Below, piece by piece: positions 23,691 through 31,774 of a stretch of DNA of 37,984 bases (the stretch's first letter is position 1; each line of letters begins with the position of its first letter). The stretch is from the NCBI GenBank assembly GCA_017469785.1, contig JAFUFU010000035.1:1-37984 (forward strand). The letters are read 5' to 3'. The notes below the pieces were generated by a model, which was given only the letters and a program-made list of their open reading frames with translations, was not told the DNA's origin and did not search any database. The DNA comes from Treponema sp. (lineage in GTDB: Bacteria; Spirochaetota; Spirochaetia; Treponematales; Treponemataceae). The translations under genes were made by a program, and so were the position numbers.

Positions 23691-24704
23691 ATGAACAGAA
23701 TCATTTTTAGAAGAATTCTTTTTATCTCTACAATTATTTTATCTTTTTTGTTCATACCATCCACTTCTTTTGCAGAAACTCTTGATGCCACGGATCCCTC
23801 AGAGATGAAGCTTCCTTTTCAGGAAATCTGGGGCTATGTAATGATTGGGGAAGAGTCTTCCTTTCATCCTGAATATCCTGTCACTGATGTGGGGTATTTC
23901 GTTAATTCAGTGAACAATATGAGTGATTTTACGGCTGTGCCAAAACGCAGTGAAAAATTCCCGGATTATAAGTCTCGCGTCCATATTGTCTCAAGCGTTG
24001 ACTCAAAAGCTCAGACTCATCTTCTTCTTGACCCGAAACTTCCTCTTCGTAAAAAAATCATAAAACAGCTTGTGGAACAGACAAGGGATTATGACGGCCT
24101 TCAGATTGACTGGGAACTTGTAATGAAAGAGGACGATGAAAATTTCCGTTTTTTTCTGAGAGACTTGAAGAAAAAGCTTAAGGGAAAAATGCTTACGGTG
24201 GCGATTCCTGCAAGAACAAAGACTCTTGAGCGTGACGCCTACGATTACTCAGAGCTTTCAAAAATCGCGGACAGAATTATTGTCATGGCTTACGATGAGC
24301 ATTGGTCTACCAGCGCGCCCGGCCCCATTGCCTCGATTGCATGGTGCAAGAGAATCGCTGATTATGCAAGGAGCTGTATCCCGGAAGAAAAACTTGTCAT
24401 GGGCTGCCATTTTTACGCCAGGGCATGGAACAACGAGGATGTGGGACGGAAAGCCTACCGAATGTATAAGGTCGATGATATCATTAAATCAAATAAGGTC
24501 ACAAATTTCAAAAAATCTCCTGGTGGAGACCTGAGTTTCACTTTTGAGAAGAAAACACGGGTCTCAGTTTATTACGACACGGTAGAAAGTGCTGTAGAGC
24601 GTTGCCAGATGTACAAAGATAACGGCGTGAAAAAACTTTCCTTTTGGAGAGTGGGGCAGGAAATCCCGGACTTTTGGAACAGATTGAAAATTGACGGGGA
24701 ATGA
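23691..24704 (+). CDS. Secreted GH18-family glycoside hydrolase
   Basis: 337 residues from ATG 23691, preceded by AAAGGCGG; an in-frame ATG at 23667 would add eight residues before the signal. The signal peptide is MNRIIFRRILFISTIILSFLFIPSTSFA. The GH18 TIM-barrel shows the catalytic strand YDGLQIDWE, with proton donor E142 and D140; the family consensus is DGxDxDxE, so the second aspartate is Gln138. ADRIIVMAYDEHWSTSAPGPIAS is the conserved late strand. The relatives that look closest are spore-cortex or peptidoglycan-type GH18 enzymes rather than chitinases with extra domains. The substrate could be peptidoglycan or chitin-like glycan. It converges with pcrA, 37 bases between stops. Confidence 0.87.
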   Translation: MNRIIFRRILFISTIILSFLFIPSTSFAETLDATDPSEMKLPFQEIWGYVMIGEESSFHPEYPVTDVGYFVNSVNNMSDFTAVPKRSEKFPDYKSRVHIVSSVDSKAQTHLLLDPKLPLRKKIIKQLVEQTRDYDGLQIDWELVMKEDDENFRFFLRDLKKKLKGKMLTVAIPARTKTLERDAYDYSELSKIADRIIVMAYDEHWSTSAPGPIASIAWCKRIADYARSCIPEEKLVMGCHFYARAWNNEDVGRKAYRMYKVDDIIKSNKVTNFKKSPGGDLSFTFEKKTRVSVYYDTVESAVERCQMYKDNGVKKLSFWRVGQEIPDFWNRLKIDGE

Positions 24705-24741
24705 TTCACAATTTACACGATTTATTTGACGGCATTTCGCA

Positions 24742-26835
24742 TTATGAGAATCCAGGGACTTTCGGAGCGCTGAAGCGTTTTTTCATCTGTTGGAGAAGGT
24801 CGATGGCTGTCTCTGCGTCCACTTCTTTTTGCGGCTCATGATATTGAACCAGATGGGGCGGAATTTCGTCCAAAAAGCGGCTGGGCTGGCTTTCAACCGT
24901 GCTGTTCTGCCGGCGGCGGCTTCGGCAACTTGAAATCAAAAGTTTGTCCCGGGCGCGGGTGATTGCCACATAAAAGAGCCGTCTCTCTTCTTCAACGGCA
25001 GCGTCTCCTCCCTCGTCAACGGCCCGGCCGTGGGGAATGAGGCCTTCTTCCGCTCCCGCGATGAAAACCACCGGGAATTCCAAGCCCTTTGAGGCGTGAA
25101 TCGTCATCAGGTTCACTTTTCCAAGATTCTCGTCATCATCCATGTCGTCCCGGCTTAAAAGGGTGATTCGGTTGAGGTAGTTGTAAAGGGTTGGCTCGCC
25201 TGACTCCGGATTGTTTTCCCAGCGTTCGATTGAGCCAATCAGGCTTTCGATGTTGAGCATTTTGAACCTTGCCGCTTTTTCTGACTTCGGGTTTTCGCCA
25301 ATCAGGTAGTCCATGTAGCGGATATTTTCGACCATAGTTCGCACTTTTTTTGCCAGTCCGTGACCGCCCAGCATGGATTTGTTCGATTCGATTATGTCAA
25401 CGAAGGCCTTGAGGTTCTGCTTGGTGCCTTCCGAAAAATCCTCGTCATCGAAGTCACTGTGGCTGGACTGGGCTGAGATAGTGCCCCCTGCCATGAATAA
25501 ATCGGCCTCGTTGTCGCCCACTTCCAAAAGGGCGTTGATTGCTTCCCAGAGGGAGCAGGAGAGGTTCTTTGCGATTTCGTTGAGTTTTTCGATGGTCGCC
25601 CGGCCGATTCCCCTTCGGGGCGTGTTTATGATTCGGAGCAGGTTCACGTCATCATCGTGGTTTGAGATTACCCTGAGGTAGCTGATTATGTCCTTGATTT
25701 CCTTTCGCTGGAAGAAGGAAGTGCCGCCGCTCATGGTGTAGGGGATGTTCTCGGCCAAAAAAGCTTCTTCGATGGCGCGGGACTGGGTGTTTGCCCTCAT
25801 GAGAACGCAGAAATCGTCGTATTTTCGCTTTTCGGTGATTGATGTGGCCTGAATTGACTCCACGATAAAAGCCGCCTCTGCCGTCTCGTTGTCAGGCATG
25901 TAGATTTCAATGGGCTTTCCGTCGCCGTTTCCGCTCCAGAGTTCCTTGTCCTTGCGGTTGGTGTTGTGCTTGATAACGCCGTTGGCCGCCGCCAGAATCG
26001 TGCCCGTCGAGCGGTAATTTTGCTCCAGGCGGATTTCCTTTACGTCCTTAAAATCTTTCTCAAAGTTGACGATGTTCTGATAGTCAGCGCCCCGCCATGA
26101 GTAGATTGACTGGTCATCGTCGCCTACGACGGCAACATTGTTCTCGGCTAGAAGGCGCATGAATTCGTACTGCTGGTGGCTGGTGTCCTGAAATTCGTCC
26201 ACCATTATGTACTTGTAGCGCTCTTTGTATTTTGCCAGAACCTCAGGAAATTCCCTGAAAATCTTAATTGGAAGGGTGATGAGGTCGTCAAAATCCACAG
26301 CGTTGTAGAGTTTTAGCCCCTCCTGATAGCCCTCATAAAGCTCCTTGTACATTTCGTTTTCGATTGTCCACTGCTTGCGTCCGGTCTTGATGTCAGAAAT
26401 CAAAATCCCCACCTGATAGACATCCAGGGCGTCTGGAGAATATGCAAGCTCCCGGCCGGTTTCTTTAATCAGTGAGGCCCGGTCAGTCTCGTCGTAAATC
26501 GAAAAATTTTCCCGGTAGCCCAAAAGCCCGATTTCCTGCCGCAAAATCCGCACGCCGAAAGCATGAAAGGTTGAGACCGTGAGAAGTGGCAGCTTTTTGC
26601 CCGTGAGCTCCTTGATTCGCTCGCTCATCTCTTTTGCGGCCTTGTTGGTGAAGGTGAGGGCAAGAATCGCGCTCTGGGGAACGCCTGCGTCAAGCATGTG
26701 GGCGATTCGGAATGTGATTACGCGGGTTTTTCCGCTGCCGGCTCCCGCGATGATGAGAATGGCGCCGTTAATGGTCATGACGGCTTCGTACTGCTCTGGG
26801 TTCAGTTCGTTCTTTAAGTCAGATAAATCGGTCAT
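24742..26835 (-). CDS. pcrA: UvrD/PcrA-type superfamily 1 DNA helicase
   Basis: A 3'-5' DNA helicase for repair and for removing proteins or RNA polymerase from DNA. 697 residues from ATG 26835, which starts MTDLSDLKNELNPEQYEAV as in the family; an upstream ATG at 26895 would add 20 residues encoded partly by an intergenic repeat. Motifs: Q-motif LNPEQYEAV, Walker A GAGSGKT (31-37), TVSTFHAFGVRIL (Ia), VDEFQDTS (II), GDDDQSIYSWRGAD (III), LEQNYRST (IV), NLMTIHASKGLEFPVVFIAG (V) and LFYVAITRARDKL (VI). The C-terminal tail is short. There is no Shine-Dalgarno; a TACAAT -10-like box lies 10 bases before the ATG. Confidence 0.93.
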   Translation of the reverse strand: MTDLSDLKNELNPEQYEAVMTINGAILIIAGAGSGKTRVITFRIAHMLDAGVPQSAILALTFTNKAAKEMSERIKELTGKKLPLLTVSTFHAFGVRILRQEIGLLGYRENFSIYDETDRASLIKETGRELAYSPDALDVYQVGILISDIKTGRKQWTIENEMYKELYEGYQEGLKLYNAVDFDDLITLPIKIFREFPEVLAKYKERYKYIMVDEFQDTSHQQYEFMRLLAENNVAVVGDDDQSIYSWRGADYQNIVNFEKDFKDVKEIRLEQNYRSTGTILAAANGVIKHNTNRKDKELWSGNGDGKPIEIYMPDNETAEAAFIVESIQATSITEKRKYDDFCVLMRANTQSRAIEEAFLAENIPYTMSGGTSFFQRKEIKDIISYLRVISNHDDDVNLLRIINTPRRGIGRATIEKLNEIAKNLSCSLWEAINALLEVGDNEADLFMAGGTISAQSSHSDFDDEDFSEGTKQNLKAFVDIIESNKSMLGGHGLAKKVRTMVENIRYMDYLIGENPKSEKAARFKMLNIESLIGSIERWENNPESGEPTLYNYLNRITLLSRDDMDDDENLGKVNLMTIHASKGLEFPVVFIAGAEEGLIPHGRAVDEGGDAAVEEERRLFYVAITRARDKLLISSCRSRRRQNSTVESQPSRFLDEIPPHLVQYHEPQKEVDAETAIDLLQQMKKRFSAPKVPGFS

Positions 26836-26872
26836 TGGAAAAACGATTGTAACAGAAAGGAAGAAAAGAAAC

Positions 26873-26902
26873 CACAGATTGGCACGGATTTTCACGGATT
26901 AT
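26873..26902 (-). repeat. Intergenic 10-bp-period repeat, copy A
   Basis: Three units, CACAGATTGG, CACGGATTTT and CACGGATTAT, at 26873, 26883 and 26893. On the minus strand this reads AATCCGTGNN three times. It lies between the divergent pcrA and metallopeptidase genes. Two similar tracts are at 29811-29842 and 31711-31742. Confidence 0.7.
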
Positions 26903-26912
26903 TGCTTTCCGA

Positions 26913-26941
26913 TTTTCAAGTTTCAATTCTTTTGCTATACT
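26913..26941 (+). promoter_or_regulatory. Promoter candidate for the metallopeptidase-barrel gene
   Basis: TTTTCA (26913-26918), 17 bases, TATACT (26936-26941). The ATG at 26949 is only 7 bases after the -10 box, with no Shine-Dalgarno, so the predicted message is leaderless. Confidence 0.5.
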
Positions 26942-26948
26942 TCTCCGT

Positions 26949-29789
26949 ATGATCCGGAAATTTCTTTTGTCTTTTCTTTTTTTTCTTTCTTTTGGACTTT
27001 TTCCGCTTTTTGCTCTTGGGGGCGCCCTTGCTGATTCCTCGTCGCCCCTTCATGTGATACGCACGGAGTATTTTGACATTATCTTCGCTGAGGAATCTAG
27101 AAGGGCGGCGGAAAAAATCGAGGCTGTCTGCGATGACTATTATCTTGAAATCACTTCAAAGTTGGAAACCGAGGCCTACCAGCGTTTTCCTGTAACGATA
27201 ACTTCTTCTGTCGAGCTTTTGAACGCCTATTACGCCGCCATTCCTTACAACAGAATCGTTTTGTACGACACTTTGCCTGAAACGAGCCTTGATATGTACG
27301 ACGATACAATCCAGTCAGTCTTTTACCACGAGCTAACTCATGCGGTCACATACAACATGAAAGCAAATGCCCTGAAACGCCTGTCTTTCATTTCCGATGC
27401 CATGAACCCGGCCTGGCTTACAGTAACCACATTCTGGGCCGAGGGAGCCACGGTCTCTTTTGAGAGCAAGGGTAGGGGAGGCCGGCTTAACGACCCTTTT
27501 TCCACTCAGATTGTGGATCAGTCTGTCATTGAAGGGCATTTTCCATCATGGCGGGATGTGACTGGTGCGCGTGATACTTATCCCGGCGGAACGGACGCTT
27601 ACATGTTCGGCAGCATGTTTGCGGCCTATCTGCAGGAGACATACGGCATGAGCAAGTACGCTGATTTCTGGAAAAATGCAGGTTCTTCCCTTTCTTTCAG
27701 TTTTATTGCAGGGGTTTTCAAAAAGACCTACGGCATGAAAATCACCGAAGCATGGAAAAATTTTGAAAAGACCCTGAGCCTTGAGCATTCTGAAAAAAAT
27801 GGCTGGCTTCTCTCTCAAAAAAAAGCAAGGATATCAAGTTTCGACGCTTTTTTTGATGTATCGGCTTCTGAAGTGAAAATCGCTTATTTTGACAGTGCCT
27901 CTTCTTCTCTAAGGCTTGTGAGGCTGGATCCTGACGGAAAAATCAAGAAAAACAAAAAACTCCTTGCGATCACGGGAATCAGCAGGGTTCTCTTCTCCCC
28001 TGACGGGAAAAAACTTGCGCTGAGCCGTGAAATCGACAAAAAGAATTACAAAACTGTCACCGCTGAATTTGACATCGAAAAGAAAAAATATACCGAGCAC
28101 AAGGAAACTGGCAATCGGGACGGATATTTTAAAATTACAGGCGGAAATCCTATGCCAGCTTCTGTCTGCATGAGAAATTTCCTTTCTGGAGACGAAAATC
28201 TCAGTCAGGATAATGGGAAAATCTTTGGAGACGGGGAGATTCCCTTTTCACCAGTCGGAATTGACGAAAACCTGAACGCGGCTATAGTAAAAGACGGCTT
28301 GAAGTGGAAAATCCGCTTTTTTGACGAAGAAAGTTCGCTCTTTGAATACGATTTTTCTGACATGGCAGGAAGAAATCTGATTATCCACAATCTGCACAGA
28401 ATTTCCTGTGATTCAAATGTAATTCTCCTTTCTTTTTCATGGGCAGAGCTTGGCAAGGGCGGCAAGATGCTTTCTCGAATCGGTCTCTTAAAAATCAACC
28501 GCTCCTCAAAGGATGCCGTCTGCTTCCTTCAGAAAGAAAATTCCTTTGCGGGAATTCTTGAGGCCATCCCGGAAAAAAATACAGGCGATTCCTTTTTCTT
28601 TTATGCCCTTGCCGCCGAGTATGAGCAGACGCCGCTCTACAGGCTTGAGTTGAAAACAGGGGATTTTGAGCAGCTTCGCATGAAAGCCGGCAAAAAAACA
28701 GCGGCTGTGAACGCAAGCGGGGAAAAACAGCCCCTCCATTATGAAGAGATTCGCTATAATCCTTTCCGATATTACCGAAGGGGAATTTTCCTGCCTCTGT
28801 TCGGTTTTGTTCCTGTCTATAATCACGATTTTGAGCAGGATTCAAGCACGCTTTTCGGCCTTACTTTCGTTTCAACGAATCCATGGGGTGACAAACAGGT
28901 TTCTTTCAGCGCAGGCTATGACCCCATTTACAATAACGGAGGGGCGGAACTTTCTCTTTCCGGGGGAGATGACTCCTTTCAGTATACTTTGAGCGGAACC
29001 TGTCTTTTTGATAAGGACGGCTTCATGCAGACAGCGGACACTGCATTGTTTACAAAGACCTTGTGGCGTGGCAAGGTCAGCTCATTTGCCGCGGGCACTC
29101 AGGGCAGCTTTCTTTACGGGCGGCAGATTATAAACGAGGATTTTGAAGAGAACTGGGATGAGTCCAATGGGAAAAGCGCGGACGCCATGGCTTTCCTTCA
29201 GTTCTCGAACATTCATAAAATTTCACCGGCAGTCTATAATTTTGCCGGATTTACCTTGCAGCCCTTTGTCCTTGGCTCTTACCGTGATTCTGAGACCATT
29301 TCCCAGTCCCCATTTTTTGAGGAAAGCAAATATCTGAATGGCGGAGTGCTTGTCCAGCTTCGCTTCCCGATTATCGTGCCCTTTATTTTTACGGCGAGCC
29401 TTTATCCTTCATCAAAATATCTCGCAAGTGCAAGCGCGAAGGCGATTCTTTACAGTTTTGAGATTCATAAGGGAATTCCGGCCCTATCACTCTTCATGCA
29501 GCGTTTTGTCCTGAGCACGACTTATTCTGGAAAGATTTCTTACAATTATTATGACTACGATGAATTGTGGAATATCAGGCGCACGGACGAGATTTTTAAA
29601 AATGTAGAAAAAGAAGATTATTCAGATGCGCTGACTTTCGGGGCTGATTTGTATCTTTCGCCGAACACAGGATTTATTGCCGACGGAAGTTTTCAGTTCT
29701 CAATCGGATATTCGATGATTTACCGTCCTAATCCTAAGGAAAACGAAAAGCGGGTTGCCTGCGGAATCACCTTTGGCATGGCTTATTGA
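26949..29789 (+). CDS. Secreted gluzincin-type metallopeptidase fused to propeller and outer-membrane barrel
   Basis: 946 residues. The signal peptide is at 1-28. The N-terminal domain (about 30-280) has the zinc-peptidase motif HELTH (H127, E128, H131) and, 34 residues on, WAEG with E165, a good third zinc ligand, as in MA-clan peptidases. The middle (about 290-590) has repeated strand patterns such as ISRVLFSPDGKKLALSRE, typical of PD40/TolB beta-propeller blades. The C-terminal ~300 residues show alternating hydrophobic/aromatic strands (VSFSAGYDP, AELSLSGGDDSFQYTLSGT) and end GITFGMAY, consistent with an outer-membrane barrel. Likely an outer-membrane-anchored peptidase. Substrate and exposed side are unknown. 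I do not recognise a named family member. Confidence 0.82.
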   Translation: MIRKFLLSFLFFLSFGLFPLFALGGALADSSSPLHVIRTEYFDIIFAEESRRAAEKIEAVCDDYYLEITSKLETEAYQRFPVTITSSVELLNAYYAAIPYNRIVLYDTLPETSLDMYDDTIQSVFYHELTHAVTYNMKANALKRLSFISDAMNPAWLTVTTFWAEGATVSFESKGRGGRLNDPFSTQIVDQSVIEGHFPSWRDVTGARDTYPGGTDAYMFGSMFAAYLQETYGMSKYADFWKNAGSSLSFSFIAGVFKKTYGMKITEAWKNFEKTLSLEHSEKNGWLLSQKKARISSFDAFFDVSASEVKIAYFDSASSSLRLVRLDPDGKIKKNKKLLAITGISRVLFSPDGKKLALSREIDKKNYKTVTAEFDIEKKKYTEHKETGNRDGYFKITGGNPMPASVCMRNFLSGDENLSQDNGKIFGDGEIPFSPVGIDENLNAAIVKDGLKWKIRFFDEESSLFEYDFSDMAGRNLIIHNLHRISCDSNVILLSFSWAELGKGGKMLSRIGLLKINRSSKDAVCFLQKENSFAGILEAIPEKNTGDSFFFYALAAEYEQTPLYRLELKTGDFEQLRMKAGKKTAAVNASGEKQPLHYEEIRYNPFRYYRRGIFLPLFGFVPVYNHDFEQDSSTLFGLTFVSTNPWGDKQVSFSAGYDPIYNNGGAELSLSGGDDSFQYTLSGTCLFDKDGFMQTADTALFTKTLWRGKVSSFAAGTQGSFLYGRQIINEDFEENWDESNGKSADAMAFLQFSNIHKISPAVYNFAGFTLQPFVLGSYRDSETISQSPFFEESKYLNGGVLVQLRFPIIVPFIFTASLYPSSKYLASASAKAILYSFEIHKGIPALSLFMQRFVLSTTYSGKISYNYYDYDELWNIRRTDEIFKNVEKEDYSDALTFGADLYLSPNTGFIADGSFQFSIGYSMIYRPNPKENEKRVACGITFGMAY

Positions 29790-29810
29790 TTAGCAAAGAG
29801 CGATTAGAAA

Positions 29811-29842
29811 TTATCCGCGTTTATCTGCGCCCGTCCGCGTCT
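29811..29842 (+). repeat. Intergenic 10-bp-period repeat, copy B
   Basis: Units ATCCGCGTTT, ATCTGCGCCC and GTCCGCGTCT at 29813, 29823 and 29833, preceded by a GATTAGCAAA block (29788-29797) that also precedes copy C. The tract runs into the 3' end of the next (minus-strand) gene and supplies its last codons. Confidence 0.65.
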
Positions 29843-30378
29843 AAAATTTTCCCCTCGCTCCATTTGAAGAATCTAGGTGCCTTGTAGTCAATCCACCAGG
29901 CGCCCGCAAAAAAGCCGTTGTCATTCATGACCGGGGTGACGAAAATCACTTTGGCGGGGTTTTGGGTGTCGTATTCGAAGACATTTGACTCCCAAATCTT
30001 CTTGCCCGCTATGCTTTTGGTGACTTCAAATCCGCCCTGCTTGTCGATGGGAGTGTAGACAGAAAAACGGTATTTTCCGGGCTTTAAATTCAAGTGCATG
30101 GCCATTCCGCCGTCAAGGTAGAGCTGATTTTTATAGTAATTTACCACATTGGGAATAGTCGCCCATTCGTAAGTCGCCTTTACCTTAGATTTGCTCACAT
30201 CATTGCCGTTTTCGTCCTCGATTCGGAGGAAACAACGCACATAGTTGAAGTCGGTCTTGTTTTCGCTCCGGTAAATGATGAGTTCCCAGGGATTGTGCTT
30301 CACGGGCTTTAGGCCTGAATCAGCGGAAACCGAAAAAAGAGAGAGAAGGGCAAAAATCGTGAGAAAAATTTTCTTCAT
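29821..30378 (-). CDS. Small secreted protein of unknown function
   Basis: 185 residues with a clear signal peptide (MKKIFLTIFALLSLFSVSA). The mature part is beta-rich (FNYVRCFLRIEDENGNDV, LKPGKYRFSVYTPIDKQGGFEV, WIDYKAPRFFKW), with an immunoglobulin-like look and no catalytic motif that I recognise. The final residues (LDADGRR) and stop codon are encoded by an intergenic 10-bp-period repeat, so the original C-terminus may have been slightly different. Upstream there is GATAAT six bases before the ATG and no Shine-Dalgarno. It is divergent from sufS (88 bases between) and convergent with the metallopeptidase gene. Confidence 0.75.
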   Translation of the reverse strand: MKKIFLTIFALLSLFSVSADSGLKPVKHNPWELIIYRSENKTDFNYVRCFLRIEDENGNDVSKSKVKATYEWATIPNVVNYYKNQLYLDGGMAMHLNLKPGKYRFSVYTPIDKQGGFEVTKSIAGKKIWESNVFEYDTQNPAKVIFVTPVMNDNGFFAGAWWIDYKAPRFFKWSEGKILDADGRR

Positions 30379-30430
30379 TATGTAATTATCGGCAAAAATA
30401 AAAACCTACTAAAATTCTAGGTAAAACTAC

Positions 30431-30459
30431 TTCTCAATCTGGGCGAAAATCTCTATAAT
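30431..30459 (+). promoter_or_regulatory. Promoter candidate for sufS
   Basis: TTCTCA (30431-30436), 17 bases, TATAAT (30454-30459, perfect). The sufS ATG is exactly 7 bases after the -10 box, so transcription would start at or next to the start codon. There is no Shine-Dalgarno. Confidence 0.6.
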
Positions 30460-30466
30460 TCTCTCT

Positions 30467-31705
30467 ATGAACAAATTCCGAAATGATTTTCCGCTTTTTA
30501 AGGCGATTGATGAAAAAAATTCTGCAGACAACTCAGGGCTCGTTTACCTTGACACGGCGGCTACGGCTCAGCGGCCCTACATCGTTTTGAACGCCATGAC
30601 TCACTTTTACGCCACGCAGAACGCAAATCCCCTTCGCGGTCTTTATTCTTTGAGCGAGAGGGCGACAAAGGCTTACGAGGACGCGCGTGAAACTGTGGCC
30701 CGCTTCATCAACGCGCCATCTGAAAAAGAAATCATTTTCACCCGGAACACTTCGGAAGGTCTTAATTTAATCGCAAACACTTACGGCCTGGCTAATGTGA
30801 ATGCGGGGGATGAAATCGTCATCTCAATCATGGAGCATCACTCAAATATCCTTCCTTGGCAGTTTATCCGTGACACGAAGGGAGCGGTCTTAAAATTCAT
30901 GTATGTTGATAAGGAGACCGGCGAAATTCCTGAGAGCGAATACGCAAAAATCACTCCCAAAACAAAAATCGTCTCAATCACCCATGTGTCGAATGTTCTT
31001 GGAACGACAAATCCCATTAAGAAAATCGCAGAAATCGCCCATAAAAACGGGGCGGTTATGGTGGTGGACGGAGCCCAGTCAACGCCTCACCTCAAAGTCG
31101 ATGTCCAGGATTTGGGCGCGGACTTTTTCGCCATGAGCGGGCACAAGCTTTGCGGCCCCATGGGAATCGGCGCGGTTTGGGGCAGGCTTGAGCTTTTAGA
31201 GGCTATGCCTCCCTTCCTTCGCGGCGGCGAGATGATTGAGTATGTCACCGAAGAAAGCGCCACTTGGGCGGAAGTTCCCCACAAATTCGAGGCGGGAACC
31301 GTGAGTGCGGGAGACGCTGTGGGAATGGCCGCCGCAATCCGCTATATTCAGTCGGTGGGTCTGGACACCATAACTGAGCACGACAATGAGCTTGCAGTCC
31401 GCCTTATCGAGGGAATGAAAAAAATCCCCCATGTGAACATCATCGGAAACAAAGACGGACGGAAGAGATGCGGAATCGTCACCTTTACAGTGGACGGCGT
31501 TCATCCCCACGACATAGCCACTCTTTTAAGCGGGGAGAACATCGCAATCAGGGCAGGCCACCACTGTGCCCAGCCTTTGGGAGCATATCTCGGCGTTCCG
31601 GCCACGGCAAGGGCAAGCCTTTATTTCTACAATACGGAAGAAGAAATCGACCTTCTCTTAGAGAATGTGGCAAAATTGCGCTCATGGAGCGGATTTAAGG
31701 ATTAG
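30467..31705 (+). CDS. sufS: Cysteine desulfurase, SufS type
   Basis: A PLP enzyme that takes sulfur from cysteine for iron-sulfur cluster assembly. 412 residues. Signatures: VYLDTAATAQRP near the N-terminus, FTRNTSEGLNLIA, EHHSNILPWQ, VVDGAQSTPHLKVDVQDLGADFFAMSGHKL with PLP-binding K227, GPMGIGAVWG, and the active-site IRAGHHCAQP with Cys367 followed by ARASLYFYNTEEEID. The RxGHHCA loop places it in the SufS/CsdA group rather than IscS/NifS. No SufU, SufB, SufC or SufD gene lies in the window. dapL follows 69 bases later in the same direction. Confidence 0.93.
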   Translation: MNKFRNDFPLFKAIDEKNSADNSGLVYLDTAATAQRPYIVLNAMTHFYATQNANPLRGLYSLSERATKAYEDARETVARFINAPSEKEIIFTRNTSEGLNLIANTYGLANVNAGDEIVISIMEHHSNILPWQFIRDTKGAVLKFMYVDKETGEIPESEYAKITPKTKIVSITHVSNVLGTTNPIKKIAEIAHKNGAVMVVDGAQSTPHLKVDVQDLGADFFAMSGHKLCGPMGIGAVWGRLELLEAMPPFLRGGEMIEYVTEESATWAEVPHKFEAGTVSAGDAVGMAAAIRYIQSVGLDTITEHDNELAVRLIEGMKKIPHVNIIGNKDGRKRCGIVTFTVDGVHPHDIATLLSGENIAIRAGHHCAQPLGAYLGVPATARASLYFYNTEEEIDLLLENVAKLRSWSGFKD

Positions 31706-31710
31706 CAAAT

Positions 31711-31742
31711 AATTTGTGTTAATCTCTGCTAATCTGTGGATA
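31711..31742 (+). repeat. Intergenic 10-bp-period repeat, copy C
   Basis: Units AATTTGTGTT, AATCTCTGCT and AATCTGTGGA at 31711, 31721 and 31731, followed by TAA. GATTAGCAAA stands just before it, overlapping the sufS stop codon (TAG), as in copy B. It fills most of the 69-base gap between sufS and dapL. Confidence 0.7.
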
Positions 31743-31774
31743 AAAAATCCGCTTTTCATTAAAATAGGCTCACT

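Noticed and set aside
26880..26896. Sigma-54 promoter (TGGCAC with a following TTC-A element)
   Set aside because: The TTGC half is not matched, and the TGGCAC comes from the 10-bp-period repeat units rather than a separate promoter.
26873..31742. CRISPR array
   Set aside because: Units are only 10 bp, in three separate tracts with no spacers of uniform length and no cas genes.
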